In this document: piece by piece, positions 40,146 through 49,273 of the stretch
Layout of the letters: every line of letters starts with the position of its first letter
Position numbering within the stretch: the first letter of the stretch is position 1
DNA from: Tritrichomonas musculus
Lineage: Eukaryota > Parabasalia > Tritrichomonadida > Tritrichomonadidae
DNA length: 64,000 nucleotides
Reading direction: 5' to 3'
Assembly: GCA_039105265.1 (NCBI GenBank)
Contig: JAPFFF010000012.1
Span: 3,472,001-3,536,000, forward strand
The notes under the pieces: model-generated
What the model was told of the DNA's origin: nothing
Seen by the model: the letters and a program-made list of their open reading frames with translations, nothing else
Databases searched by the model: none
Made by a program: the position numbers and the translations under genes

Positions 40146-43100
40146 TTACTCGTTTCCTTTATGATGAAGTAATTTTGTCATTAATTTTTTGAGTTTTGGT
40201 TCAGCTTTGGCGACATTATTTTCTATTGCTTTTTGTAGTAATATTTTGGCCAATTCATAATCTTTTTGATTCATCAAATAAAGTGCGAAATCATATTGCT
40301 GATAACCGTCAATTATATTGTCTATGTTTAGTTTTGCTTTTGCAAAGCAAATTGATGAATTTTTATAGTCTTTGTTTCTATTATATAAAATTGCAGCATC
40401 AGAAAAGTCGTCACATTCTTCAAATCGTTTAGCAAAACTGAGTAATTCCTTCTCATTATTCTTTGATAAATAAATTTTCCTCATAATAGTGAGTCTCCAC
40501 TTTGTAAATGATTTTGGTATTTTATCTTTAATTGCTTGTTCTAAATATTCTAGTTTTTCTTCAAATGTTTGACTAACTTCAGCACATTTTAATAATAGAT
40601 CTTTTCTCCCTCTTTTTATTGCCTCATTATAGCATTTTTTTGCATTTATGAAATCATTATTATCGAAATAGGCATCGCCTTGTTTGATCAAATTTTCTAA
40701 TGGCTGCTTTAAATCAATATCTTCATTATTCGATTCATCTTTATTTAATTGTTGAGCCTTTGATGAATGATGTGATTTCATATCTTTCTCTTCATCTTCT
40801 TCTATTTCTTCCTCCTCCTCTTCCTCTTCTTCTTCTTCATCATCCTCTTTATCTTCTTTTAAATGATTTGATGCTGCTTTTTGAATTATAGTTTTAAACT
40901 CATAATTAATACAACGTTTTGCATTTGGAAGTCTTTCAATCATATAAGTTACAATATCATAAGGAAATCCAAAATATAGAGGACCTGAAATACCAACTAC
41001 ATCAGATTCTTTATAATTTTTTCTAGATTTTTCTACAGCAATTCGCACTTCTCTCCAAGGAAAAGATGGACTGCTTCCTTCAAAAACTTTTGCAGAATCA
41101 GGTGATTCAACACGAAAAATAGGGAACTCTCCACCATCCAAAACGGAGCATTTATACATAACAAGTTCATTTGGATTATTAATTGAATTATATTCTCTTT
41201 CGCACTGGTATCCAACAGGGTAAATATAATTTTTTGAATGGTAATTTGGCCTATCGTATACAATTTCACCAAGTGAAATCAAATTTATTTTGGTGCATAT
41301 TTTAATAGGTACTTTATTATTGATTTTCATTATTATATTACTGTAGTTCTTTTCGCTACAACATGATTTGATTAATTGGTTTGCTTTGTTTGAATTGGAT
41401 AATTTGGCTGATTTGGATGATTGTTTATAATCAGCATCTTCACTATCAAAATCGTCACTTGTGATATAAGGAGATTTTGCTTGAGTTTGAGGCAAAGTTG
41501 ATGATTTAGTATTTCTTGATGAATTACGAGTTTTGATTGAAGGAGATGATTCATTATCATTATTGTGAGTTTCTTTTGATACTGAATTATTCCCTTCTAA
41601 TTTATATTTTATTTTGTCTATAATTTTTTTTACGCTTGTATTTCCTTTTTCATATGCCATCTGATAATACTTTAAAGCCACTTGCTCGTTTTTTGGTGAA
41701 TTTTTCATATTTCCATCTGCGAATTCTAGCATAGCGTTGACATTTCCAAGGTCTGCTGCAATTTTGAAATTTTCCATTGCTAAAACAATGTTTTTTTCAA
41801 TGAATTTTCCTTTTTGAAGCAAAGTTCCAAAAATATAATAAGCGTCTGCGCTGTTTTGATTTATTGCTTTTTTGATGTAATTCAATCCTTCATTGATTGC
41901 AGCAATCGAAGGGTTGTTATCTAATAGTAGACATCCATAATGAAGCTGTGCATGAGAATATCCGAGATCGGCTGATTTATGCAAGTATTCTTCTGCTTTT
42001 TGAAAGTTTTTTTCAACACCATCTCCATTTAACAGCGCAATTGCATAATTAGCCATTCCATAAATATTTCCTTTCTCAGCAGATAGACGCAAATATTTAG
42101 CTCCGTTAATTAAATCAGATTTATTTTTTCCAGCTGCTTCTTGCAATAAAACTCCGTAGTTATTTTGAGCTTCAGAATTATTCAACAAGGCAGCTTTCTC
42201 ATAATATTCTAAAGCTTTTTGAGTATTTTTCTCAAGTACTTTTCCTTTTTCATACATTTTGCCAATTTTATTTAATGCATTGGAATCGTTTATAGCAGCC
42301 AAATTAAACAGATAATTGGAATTAATGAAATCTTTATAAAGCTGCTGAACATCAACACCAAAAACTCTTTGATCTTGCTCTTTAAATATTTTTATTATCT
42401 GGTTAAAAGAAGGTCTCTCGCTTGTGAATGAATTCATGCATGATGATATTAATTCGATGTAAAATGGAGGGAATAAATCATACTTATCGTCATTGCTATT
42501 GCTTAAAAAGTCCTGCAAAGTCTCATCTTGTTTTATTTTGTTTGACACTTTCAAATATGTAAAGCAAATGTCGCACATCAAAACTCCATACGAATAAACA
42601 TCAGTAGAAAAAGTTGGTTCATCGTATTTCATATAAGGATCTTTGTAATCTTGATTGAATAAATCGTCCTCTTTAATGTATATCTTTTTGATTGGATACA
42701 AACCAAAGTCGCAGAGATAAAATTGATTGGCTTCGTCAATGATGATGTTTGACGGACATAAATTGCCATGACAAATTAAGCTGCTATGAAGATATGCCAT
42801 TCCTTCAGCAACAGCAAATAAGCATTGTATAATATTTTCTGTCTTTAATTTGGTAAAAAGATCTGGAGTCCTTAAAACTTGCTCCAACGTTTTGGACGGA
42901 ATGTATTTCATTGAAAAAGTTGGATGAAATTCTGATTTATAAAAAAAGGATAAACGATTGTAACTCTGAAGATATTGGTTCTTCTTTTTACTGATATGAT
43001 AAAAGGTGTCTAAAATGATTTTCTGCTCTTTGGAAGAATGACATCCGAAGTGAAATATTTTAAAAAGATATTTTTGAGATTTTGAGAAATATTTTTGAGA

Positions 43101-43187
43101 AGTAACTATCTTGGTCGATTGGTTTTCATTTATTATATTAAATTCTTTGAAATCATCGAAATTTATGAAATTATTGAAATTGGACAT
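40146..43187 (-). CDS. Kinase-like, Sel1, FYRN/FYRC and TPR fusion protein
   Basis: 1013 residues from the ATG at 43187 (MSNFNNFINFDDFKEF); the frame continues to an ATG at 43259, but the added 24 residues look like leader noise. Domains in order: a degenerate kinase fold (~30-290) with HGNLCPSNIII in place of HRD and CDFG kept, and no clear glycine loop; six or seven Sel1 repeats (~320-540); a Ser/Asn-rich linker; a FYRN-like block (~630-670, YIYPVGYQCEREY, MYKCSVLDGG) and FYRC-like block (~675-760, SPSFPWREV, ISGPLYFGFP, IERLPNAKRC); a run of ~25 Glu/Asp; and C-terminal TPR-like helices. FYRN/FYRC occurs in MLL-type methyltransferases and TBRG1, which are nuclear. The combination suggests a chromatin or nuclear scaffold with a probable pseudokinase. 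Confidence 0.85.
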   Translation of the reverse strand: MSNFNNFINFDDFKEFNIINENQSTKIVTSQKYFSKSQKYLFKIFHFGCHSSKEQKIILDTFYHISKKKNQYLQSYNRLSFFYKSEFHPTFSMKYIPSKTLEQVLRTPDLFTKLKTENIIQCLFAVAEGMAYLHSSLICHGNLCPSNIIIDEANQFYLCDFGLYPIKKIYIKEDDLFNQDYKDPYMKYDEPTFSTDVYSYGVLMCDICFTYLKVSNKIKQDETLQDFLSNSNDDKYDLFPPFYIELISSCMNSFTSERPSFNQIIKIFKEQDQRVFGVDVQQLYKDFINSNYLFNLAAINDSNALNKIGKMYEKGKVLEKNTQKALEYYEKAALLNNSEAQNNYGVLLQEAAGKNKSDLINGAKYLRLSAEKGNIYGMANYAIALLNGDGVEKNFQKAEEYLHKSADLGYSHAQLHYGCLLLDNNPSIAAINEGLNYIKKAINQNSADAYYIFGTLLQKGKFIEKNIVLAMENFKIAADLGNVNAMLEFADGNMKNSPKNEQVALKYYQMAYEKGNTSVKKIIDKIKYKLEGNNSVSKETHNNDNESSPSIKTRNSSRNTKSSTLPQTQAKSPYITSDDFDSEDADYKQSSKSAKLSNSNKANQLIKSCCSEKNYSNIIMKINNKVPIKICTKINLISLGEIVYDRPNYHSKNYIYPVGYQCEREYNSINNPNELVMYKCSVLDGGEFPIFRVESPDSAKVFEGSSPSFPWREVRIAVEKSRKNYKESDVVGISGPLYFGFPYDIVTYMIERLPNAKRCINYEFKTIIQKAASNHLKEDKEDDEEEEEEEEEEEIEEDEEKDMKSHHSSKAQQLNKDESNNEDIDLKQPLENLIKQGDAYFDNNDFINAKKCYNEAIKRGRKDLLLKCAEVSQTFEEKLEYLEQAIKDKIPKSFTKWRLTIMRKIYLSKNNEKELLSFAKRFEECDDFSDAAILYNRNKDYKNSSICFAKAKLNIDNIIDGYQQYDFALYLMNQKDYELAKILLQKAIENNVAKAEPKLKKLMTKLLHHKGNE

Positions 43188-43833
43188 TCTGAAAAAAAGT
43201 TCCAAAAAACGTTTATAATTTTGCATAAATACGTTTATTTTTACCTGATAATATCTCATGAAAACTAAATGATATATGCTTTATACCTTTATAATTAAGT
43301 TTTTTATATATGTATTTAAACTAATATATCATAAAAAGATATTTGTCCAAATGCAAAATGATAAAAAGTTATATTTTTATTTTACCAATTAATCTGAGAG
43401 TTTATGGAATCAATATTAAAGTAATATGATTTCAGATGCAAAAATTTAATATTTCATTTGATGATAATATTCAAATGAACCATTAATTTTTCTTTTGTTA
43501 AGAAAAGTTCAAATTTTTGAATAATTATTTGTAATATTTTATTAGTTTATGACATTTTTAATATTATATTTTCAAATAAATGAATATTTTTTAAGATAAC
43601 CTTATTTATTCTTAAAAATACAATTTGAAAGAAAAAAATAAATCAGCCAATTAGCAATTCAATTTTATTTAAGTGATATGTTTTAAACGTAATGATATCC
43701 CTAAATAATTTGATGTTTTAGAGATATGTTAATAGAAATTTAGTGAAATTTTATAATTTAAATATTTTTATATAATTGAGAGGGAATAAATTGAATGAAA
43801 AATATATTTTTCATTTGTTGTAAGCTATTAATT
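43188..43833. other. Divergent intergenic region
   Basis: About 0.65 kb of AT-rich DNA between the FYR-domain gene and the PI-PLC gene; contains the promoters of both. No further gene or repeat recognised. Confidence 0.5.
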
Positions 43834-43840
43834 TCATTTT
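43834..43840 (+). promoter_or_regulatory. Inr-like TCATTTT before PI-PLC gene
   Basis: TCATTTT with its A 11 nt before the ATG at 43847; the same motif and spacing as the hydrogenase promoter. Confidence 0.5.
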
Positions 43841-43846
43841 AGCTAA

Positions 43847-45181
43847 ATGAATTTAAAAATTCATCAGGCTCTATTTTTCTTTATCCTGCCATTTTTAATT
43901 TTTTCGACTAATATTGAAGATATGGCAAAAAGGGAAACAGATACATTTTGGAAATATTATTATGATGAAAATGATACGTCAACGTTTCCATTTGATGAAC
44001 CATCAGTTTTAGTTCAGAATGATATTTTGAACACAAATCGAAAAGCATCAATATTATCAAAACTCAATGAATATTATCCAGATTGGATGTCCAAAATCTC
44101 CAATTCACGTCGGATAGACACCATTACTATGCCAGGCACGCATGATACTTGTGCAAGGCACGGATATCCTCTCTTTAAATGCCAAGATCGAACGCTTGAA
44201 GAACAATTAACGATGGGAGTGCGTTTAATTGACATTCGCTGTCGTCACATAAACGACGTCTTCATGATTCATCACGAACGATCATATCAGAAGCTTTCAT
44301 TTGGCAGTGGTGTCAGAGATGTCTGTATGAATTTTCTGAAAAAGCATCCAACTGAATTCATTTTCATGCTTGTTCAAGAGGAATGGAAGCCGAAAGACAA
44401 TTCTCGCACGTTTGATGAGACAATGTATTCTTATATTAATTGTGATGAGTACAGAGATTATTTTTATCTGTCTGAGAATGAGTTGCCATCGATTGAAAAA
44501 GTTCGAGGGAAAATTGTTCTTTTGAGAAGATTCAATAAAGATACATTGAGTAATGTAGATATGGGCAATTACATCAGATTTGCTGATAATGACTTCTTTG
44601 AGTCTAAATATACAATCACTACATATGGGCAAGATTGCTACACTGTTTCTTCTCTTTTCGCTCGTTCATCTAAATATAAAAAAGTTGAAGAATTTTTCGA
44701 AAAACCAAAAAATTTCAAGCATTCATCTCATACAACTTTGTTTTTGAATTTTGGAAGCGGACAATCTCTGATCTGTTATCCTTATTCCGTCGCTGAATAC
44801 GTTACTCCTCGTGTTGGCGAATATGTTGAGAAATCTTTCCCTAACGATTTCCTTGGAATCGTAATCTTCGACTTCGTAAATCGTTATTATCCGAAGATTA
44901 TTTATCACGTTATTAAAAGAAACTTTTTGCCTGAAAGAAACGGAGGCTTGCCGAATACGTTTACTATTTGTGACCCTGAGAATTGCACGAATAAAGCTAA
45001 TGGCACGAACAAGTTGTACGTAGCCCTCGTTGTAATTGCTGCTATTGTTGTTGTTGCTTTGATTGTTCTATTAATTGTGTTCATAGTAATTAGATATAAA
45101 AGGAAGAAAAGTCAACAAAACATTTCAGAAAATGAAGCTTCATTTGATCCTAGTGAAAAAGATGAAGATAGTTATCAATAA
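43847..45181 (+). CDS. Membrane-anchored PI-PLC X-domain protein
   Basis: 444 residues: signal peptide (1-20), luminal or extracellular domain, one transmembrane helix (~390-418) and a ~30-residue charged tail. The PLC-X domain (~90-340) has the catalytic-histidine motif MPGTHDT, then QLTMGVRLIDIRC and IHHERS with the second histidine, followed by FLKKHPTEFIFMLVQEEW. This is the single-domain type known from bacterial PI-PLCs and trypanosomatid GPI-PLC, which cleave phosphatidylinositol or GPI anchors without Ca2+. Both histidines are kept, so it is probably active. On the surface or in a lysosome-like compartment it could release GPI-anchored molecules; the substrate is inferred. Confidence 0.9.
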   Translation: MNLKIHQALFFFILPFLIFSTNIEDMAKRETDTFWKYYYDENDTSTFPFDEPSVLVQNDILNTNRKASILSKLNEYYPDWMSKISNSRRIDTITMPGTHDTCARHGYPLFKCQDRTLEEQLTMGVRLIDIRCRHINDVFMIHHERSYQKLSFGSGVRDVCMNFLKKHPTEFIFMLVQEEWKPKDNSRTFDETMYSYINCDEYRDYFYLSENELPSIEKVRGKIVLLRRFNKDTLSNVDMGNYIRFADNDFFESKYTITTYGQDCYTVSSLFARSSKYKKVEEFFEKPKNFKHSSHTTLFLNFGSGQSLICYPYSVAEYVTPRVGEYVEKSFPNDFLGIVIFDFVNRYYPKIIYHVIKRNFLPERNGGLPNTFTICDPENCTNKANGTNKLYVALVVIAAIVVVALIVLLIVFIVIRYKRKKSQQNISENEASFDPSEKDEDSYQ

Positions 45182-45382
45182 AAATCTGAGATCGATATTT
45201 TTTTATTATTCTTTATAAAAAAAAAAAAAATCAAGTTTGTTTAATTCAAGGATATAATTAATTAATTGATATTTTAACTGCTTTTAAAAAATAAAATGAT
45301 GGTTATTTAAGAAAATTTTTATTAATTTAGCTTCTGAAGTTTGTTATATTGCTTCACCTTTGGTTAAATTTTCAACTATTTC

Positions 45383-47506
45383 TTATATTTGAGAAAGAAG
45401 TTTAAAAATGCGTGAAGCATCTGAATCACCAAGGTCACTTGATCTTTTAAAGTATTCTTTAGCTTTTTCATAATTTTTATCAACTCCTTTTCCATTCATA
45501 TAAATAATGCCTAGGTTATATAGTGCCGTAGAATTGCCAAGTTCGCCGGATCTTCTAAAATATTCAATTGCTTTCAAAGAATTTGTTCCAACTCCTTCTC
45601 CATGTAAGTAAATATAGCCTAGTCTAAAGAAAGCATCCGAATCACCAAGTTGAGCTGATCTTTCAAAGTATTGTCTAGCTTTCGTGTAATTTTGTCCAAC
45701 TCCATCTCCTTGATAATAAGCATTACCAATAACAAATAGTAAACCTGGGTCGTTAATTTTACCTGAATTTTCAAAGTATTCAACTGCTTTTGTAAAGTTT
45801 TTGCCAACACCTTCTCCACGTAAGTAAATAACGCCTAGTCTAAATAAAGCATCTGGATCACCAAGTTGAGCTGATCTTTCAAAGTATTGTCTAGCTTTCG
45901 TGTAATTTTGTCCAACTCCATCTCCTTCATAAAAAATTTTACCAATGGTATATAGTAATTCTGGACTGTCTTGTTTACTTGACCTTTCAAAGTATTCAAT
46001 TGCTTTTGCGTTGTTTTTTCCAACTCCTTCACCTTGTAAATAAAGAGCACAGAGTTTAATCAAAGCATCCGAATCACCAAGTTCAGCTGATCTTTCAAAG
46101 TATTCTTTACCTTTCACGTAATTCTTTGCAACTCCATCGCCTCTACAGTAAATAGTACCAATAATATTTAATAAGCCTGGGTTGTCCATTTTGCCTGACT
46201 TTTCAAAGTATTCAATTGCTTTTGCGTTGTTTTCTTCAACTCCTTCACCTCGTAAGTAAATAACACCTAGTTTAAACATAGCATCTTTATTACCAAGTTT
46301 TTCTGATTTTTCAAAGTATTGTCTAGCTTTCGTGTAATTTTGTCCAACTCCATCTCCTTCATAATAAATAAGACCAATAAAAAATAGTAAGTCTGGGTTG
46401 TCCATTTTGCCTGACTTTTCAAAGTATTCAATTGCTTTTGCGTTGTTTTTTTCAACTCCTTCACCTCGTAAGTAAATAATACCTAGTTTATACATAGCAT
46501 CTGTATTACCAAGTTGAGCTGATTTCTCAAAGAATTTAGCTGCCATTGTATAATTTTGTTCAGCCAATAATCCTTCATAAAAAAGAAGGCCGATAAAAAA
46601 TAGTGATTCCTGATCGTTAATTTTATCTAATGCGTTTAAATTACCAAGCATAGCTGATCTTATATAATATTCTTTTGCTTTCTCTAGATTTTTTTCAACG
46701 ACTTTCCCTTCATCATAAAGGTTGCCATAATAAAAAAGTGTATATGCATTTTCTAATTCATTTGGCGCTGGAAATATGATTTCTGTAGATGAAGGCAAGC
46801 CTTCAAAGGCAGATTTTCCGAGTGAAATAACAGAAGATGGAATTATGATTTGTTTTAACGAAGAGCATCCGCTGAAAATATTATCTCCAACTGAAGTTAT
46901 AGAAGAAGGAATTGTGATTTGTTTCAATGAAGAACAGCCAGCGAAAGAATTACTTTGAATTGAAGTTATGGTTTTATCAAGTTCGATATTTTCAACATTT
47001 GTATCATGTTCAAACTTATGATCTGTTCCACTGATTCCACTGATAAAAACAGAAATGACAAATTTTGTTCGTGATGAAAGTTTCGCCTTCAGATTGAGCA
47101 ATTGACCATATATGCCCACAAATGAAGATGATGGGTAATTAAGCTTAATTGAAACAGTATCGAAGTTAGTCAAGTGATTTTCAAATACATTTGAATTAAG
47201 TAAATTTTTTGAATATAAAAATTCTATCACTTTATTATTAAGTTCAGTTTCATTTAAATCATCAAAATATGAAACATCGTCTTGATCAGTTGAAAAAAGG
47301 TAATTGCCTCCTTGATTATTCATATTCATCAAAAGATCAATTACTTTTGATAATTTAAAATTACCATCTCTCGTTGCATTATGCGGAATATAATGACTCG
47401 TAACAATCAAGGATCTGAGCTGAACATCTGCTGAAAGATCGTTAAATTCATCAAATGTATAAAGTAAACCTTTTTTCATATTTACTGATGATGTAGAATC
47501 CAACAT
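45383..47506 (-). CDS. BspA-LRR / Sel1-repeat fusion protein
   Basis: 707 residues from an ATG. Residues 1-150 form a domain ending in FVISVFISGISGTD, which resembles SIFISGINELD before the LRRs of the kinase-like protein at 26683-29940. About three BspA-type LRRs follow (~160-225, CSSLKQITIPSSI). The rest (~230-700) is about 12-13 Sel1 repeats that alternate in a two-repeat pattern (for example GDGVGQNYTKARQYFERSAQLGD then GEGVxxNxxKAIEYFEKSGK), showing growth by duplication of a ~72-residue pair. No signal peptide or membrane segment: a cytosolic interaction scaffold. Near-identical DNA repeats make this gene prone to recombination and misassembly. Confidence 0.87.
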   Translation of the reverse strand: MLDSTSSVNMKKGLLYTFDEFNDLSADVQLRSLIVTSHYIPHNATRDGNFKLSKVIDLLMNMNNQGGNYLFSTDQDDVSYFDDLNETELNNKVIEFLYSKNLLNSNVFENHLTNFDTVSIKLNYPSSSFVGIYGQLLNLKAKLSSRTKFVISVFISGISGTDHKFEHDTNVENIELDKTITSIQSNSFAGCSSLKQITIPSSITSVGDNIFSGCSSLKQIIIPSSVISLGKSAFEGLPSSTEIIFPAPNELENAYTLFYYGNLYDEGKVVEKNLEKAKEYYIRSAMLGNLNALDKINDQESLFFIGLLFYEGLLAEQNYTMAAKFFEKSAQLGNTDAMYKLGIIYLRGEGVEKNNAKAIEYFEKSGKMDNPDLLFFIGLIYYEGDGVGQNYTKARQYFEKSEKLGNKDAMFKLGVIYLRGEGVEENNAKAIEYFEKSGKMDNPGLLNIIGTIYCRGDGVAKNYVKGKEYFERSAELGDSDALIKLCALYLQGEGVGKNNAKAIEYFERSSKQDSPELLYTIGKIFYEGDGVGQNYTKARQYFERSAQLGDPDALFRLGVIYLRGEGVGKNFTKAVEYFENSGKINDPGLLFVIGNAYYQGDGVGQNYTKARQYFERSAQLGDSDAFFRLGYIYLHGEGVGTNSLKAIEYFRRSGELGNSTALYNLGIIYMNGKGVDKNYEKAKEYFKRSSDLGDSDASRIFKLLSQI

Positions 47507-47543
47507 TTAAAAAAATAAACTCACTTTAATTTTTTTGATTTCA

Positions 47544-47675
47544 TTCAATTTTATGGGTTTTTTGCACTTTTCTTTTTTTATTCCTTCTTCAATTTTATGG
47601 GTATTATGCACTTTTCTTTTTTTATTCCTTCTTCAATTTTATGGGTATTATGCCCTTTTCTTTTTTATTTCCTTC
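47544..47675. repeat. 44-bp tandem repeat, three copies
   Basis: Units start at 47544, 47588 and 47632 with TTCAATTTTATGGG, contain TTATGCACTTTTC and end TTATTCCTTC. The array lies in the 276-bp space between two divergently transcribed genes, so it may hold transcription-factor sites for one or both. Confidence 0.8.
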
Positions 47676-47782
47676 ATTTGGATAATATGAACTTTTTTTA
47701 TTGTTCAATATTTCATAGAAACAAATTCTGATATTGAATTAGTTAACAAAAGTTTAAAATTTTTGTTTTTGAGGTAAAATTT

Positions 47783-49063
47783 ATGAGCGCAAAAATTCAA
47801 CTGCAAACATCTTCAATACTTCATGTTCCATTTATTAATTATCTGCAAGATTTCACTTTTATTATTAACAACAAAAAGTATCAGACAAGTAGATTTATTG
47901 CCGATCTTTTATCACAAAAAATCGCCCAATTGCATCAAATTGATCCAACAATCACAGAATTCACAATAAATACTCAGACTGATGGCAATTTCAATGATAT
48001 TTTAAATCTTATTACATTTGAAACCAAAGAATTTGAATCAAAAGATATTTTATTTTTTTCAGAAATCTTCAATAAACTTGATATCTCCACCGAATATATC
48101 AAAATTAACATTAATGAACAAAACTCCCAAGAAAGTTCCATAATATCTAATCTATTAAGATATCAACAACTTAGTCCAATTTACGACGAAAAGATCAGCC
48201 AAGAAATCCAGCAAGTTTCAACTGAGTTTTATAAACTTTACGAACGAGAAAAAGAAGAACTTAAGAAACTTAATAAAAATATCATAGAAGATATCATCAG
48301 TTCACCGTCACTTCAACTTGAAACGGAAGATCAACTTATTGATTTAATCAATAACATGTACAAAATTGATCAATCATATTGCGACCTTTACAAATATGTA
48401 GAATTCAAGAATGTTAGTAGCGATAAGATGATTGAATTTTGTCACATCATTTTGTTAGATGACATCACATCAGAAACATGGAAGTCGCTTTCGGAACGTC
48501 TTTCTACCGATGTCAAACATTGCGACGATAAATCTCGCCGTTATCGACCTAAACGAACCGTTTTCAAAGAAATCAATTTCAACAATCAAGAATTTGATGG
48601 GCTTATCAATTATCTTCGTAAAAAGACTAATATTGAAGAGGAAATAAGTGTAACATATTCTTCACTTTCACGGGGTGATCCAATGACTGTTTTTCGATAT
48701 GAAGAAAAGGGCAATTGGCTTTATACACGCGATTCAAAAAATTCGTGGTTTTGTTTTGAATTCAAAAAACATGAAATCATTCCAACAAACTACACAATAC
48801 GAACAATTAATAATAAAAATAACACTTCTCATCTAAAAAGCTGGGTTATTGAAGGATCAAAAGACAATAATAAATGGACAACACTTGATGAAGAGAATGA
48901 CAGTCCATACCTGTATGGTTCTTATTTTTCACACACATTTTCAATTCAAAACGAAACGCAGGAATCGTTTAGATTTATCCGAATTCGCCAAACAGGTCCA
49001 AATTGGATTAATGGTCACACTTTACTTTTGAATCATGTTGAATTTTATGGTCTATTAATCTAA
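47783..49063 (+). CDS. BTB-like protein with F5/8 type C (discoidin) domain
   Basis: 426 residues, ATG start, no signal peptide. The N-terminal ~110 residues resemble a degenerate BTB/POZ fold (DFTFIINNKKYQTSRFIADLLS...ILNLITFETKEF). A helical middle part follows. Residues ~270-426 form a discoidin/F5-8C-like beta-sandwich (GNWLYTRDSKNSWFCFEF, YTIRTINN, LKSWVIEGSKDNNKWTTLDE, FRFIRIRQTGPNW, VEFYGLL). The order BTB then discoidin is like animal BTBD9 and is common in trichomonads. It is likely cytosolic and may act as an adaptor of a cullin-type ubiquitin ligase; this is inference. Confidence 0.82.
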   Translation: MSAKIQLQTSSILHVPFINYLQDFTFIINNKKYQTSRFIADLLSQKIAQLHQIDPTITEFTINTQTDGNFNDILNLITFETKEFESKDILFFSEIFNKLDISTEYIKININEQNSQESSIISNLLRYQQLSPIYDEKISQEIQQVSTEFYKLYEREKEELKKLNKNIIEDIISSPSLQLETEDQLIDLINNMYKIDQSYCDLYKYVEFKNVSSDKMIEFCHIILLDDITSETWKSLSERLSTDVKHCDDKSRRYRPKRTVFKEINFNNQEFDGLINYLRKKTNIEEEISVTYSSLSRGDPMTVFRYEEKGNWLYTRDSKNSWFCFEFKKHEIIPTNYTIRTINNKNNTSHLKSWVIEGSKDNNKWTTLDEENDSPYLYGSYFSHTFSIQNETQESFRFIRIRQTGPNWINGHTLLLNHVEFYGLLI

Positions 49064-49273
49064 AATAAAATTCAGATTTTTTTTTTTAGATACTTCAATA
49101 TTGGATTTTCAAATTTGAATAGTATATGAAATGACTAATATTTTGATCAAATGAGCAGAACTTCTTAACCAATTTTCTTAACTACAATAATAAATAATAA
49201 TAATAAATACTTGAAAAAATGCAATGAACTTTTTTTACTATTTAATCAGTAGTGTAAATTAAAGATAACTACT

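Noticed and set aside
42760-43250. Possible intron at the 5' end of the FYR-domain gene (GTAAAA...TTTCAG)
   Set aside because: Trichomonad introns have a strict ACTAACACACAG-type 3' motif, which is absent; an internal ATG start explains the data.
47544-47675. Regularly spaced repeats considered as a CRISPR array
   Set aside because: The units are contiguous 44-bp tandem copies without unique spacers, in a eukaryotic genome.
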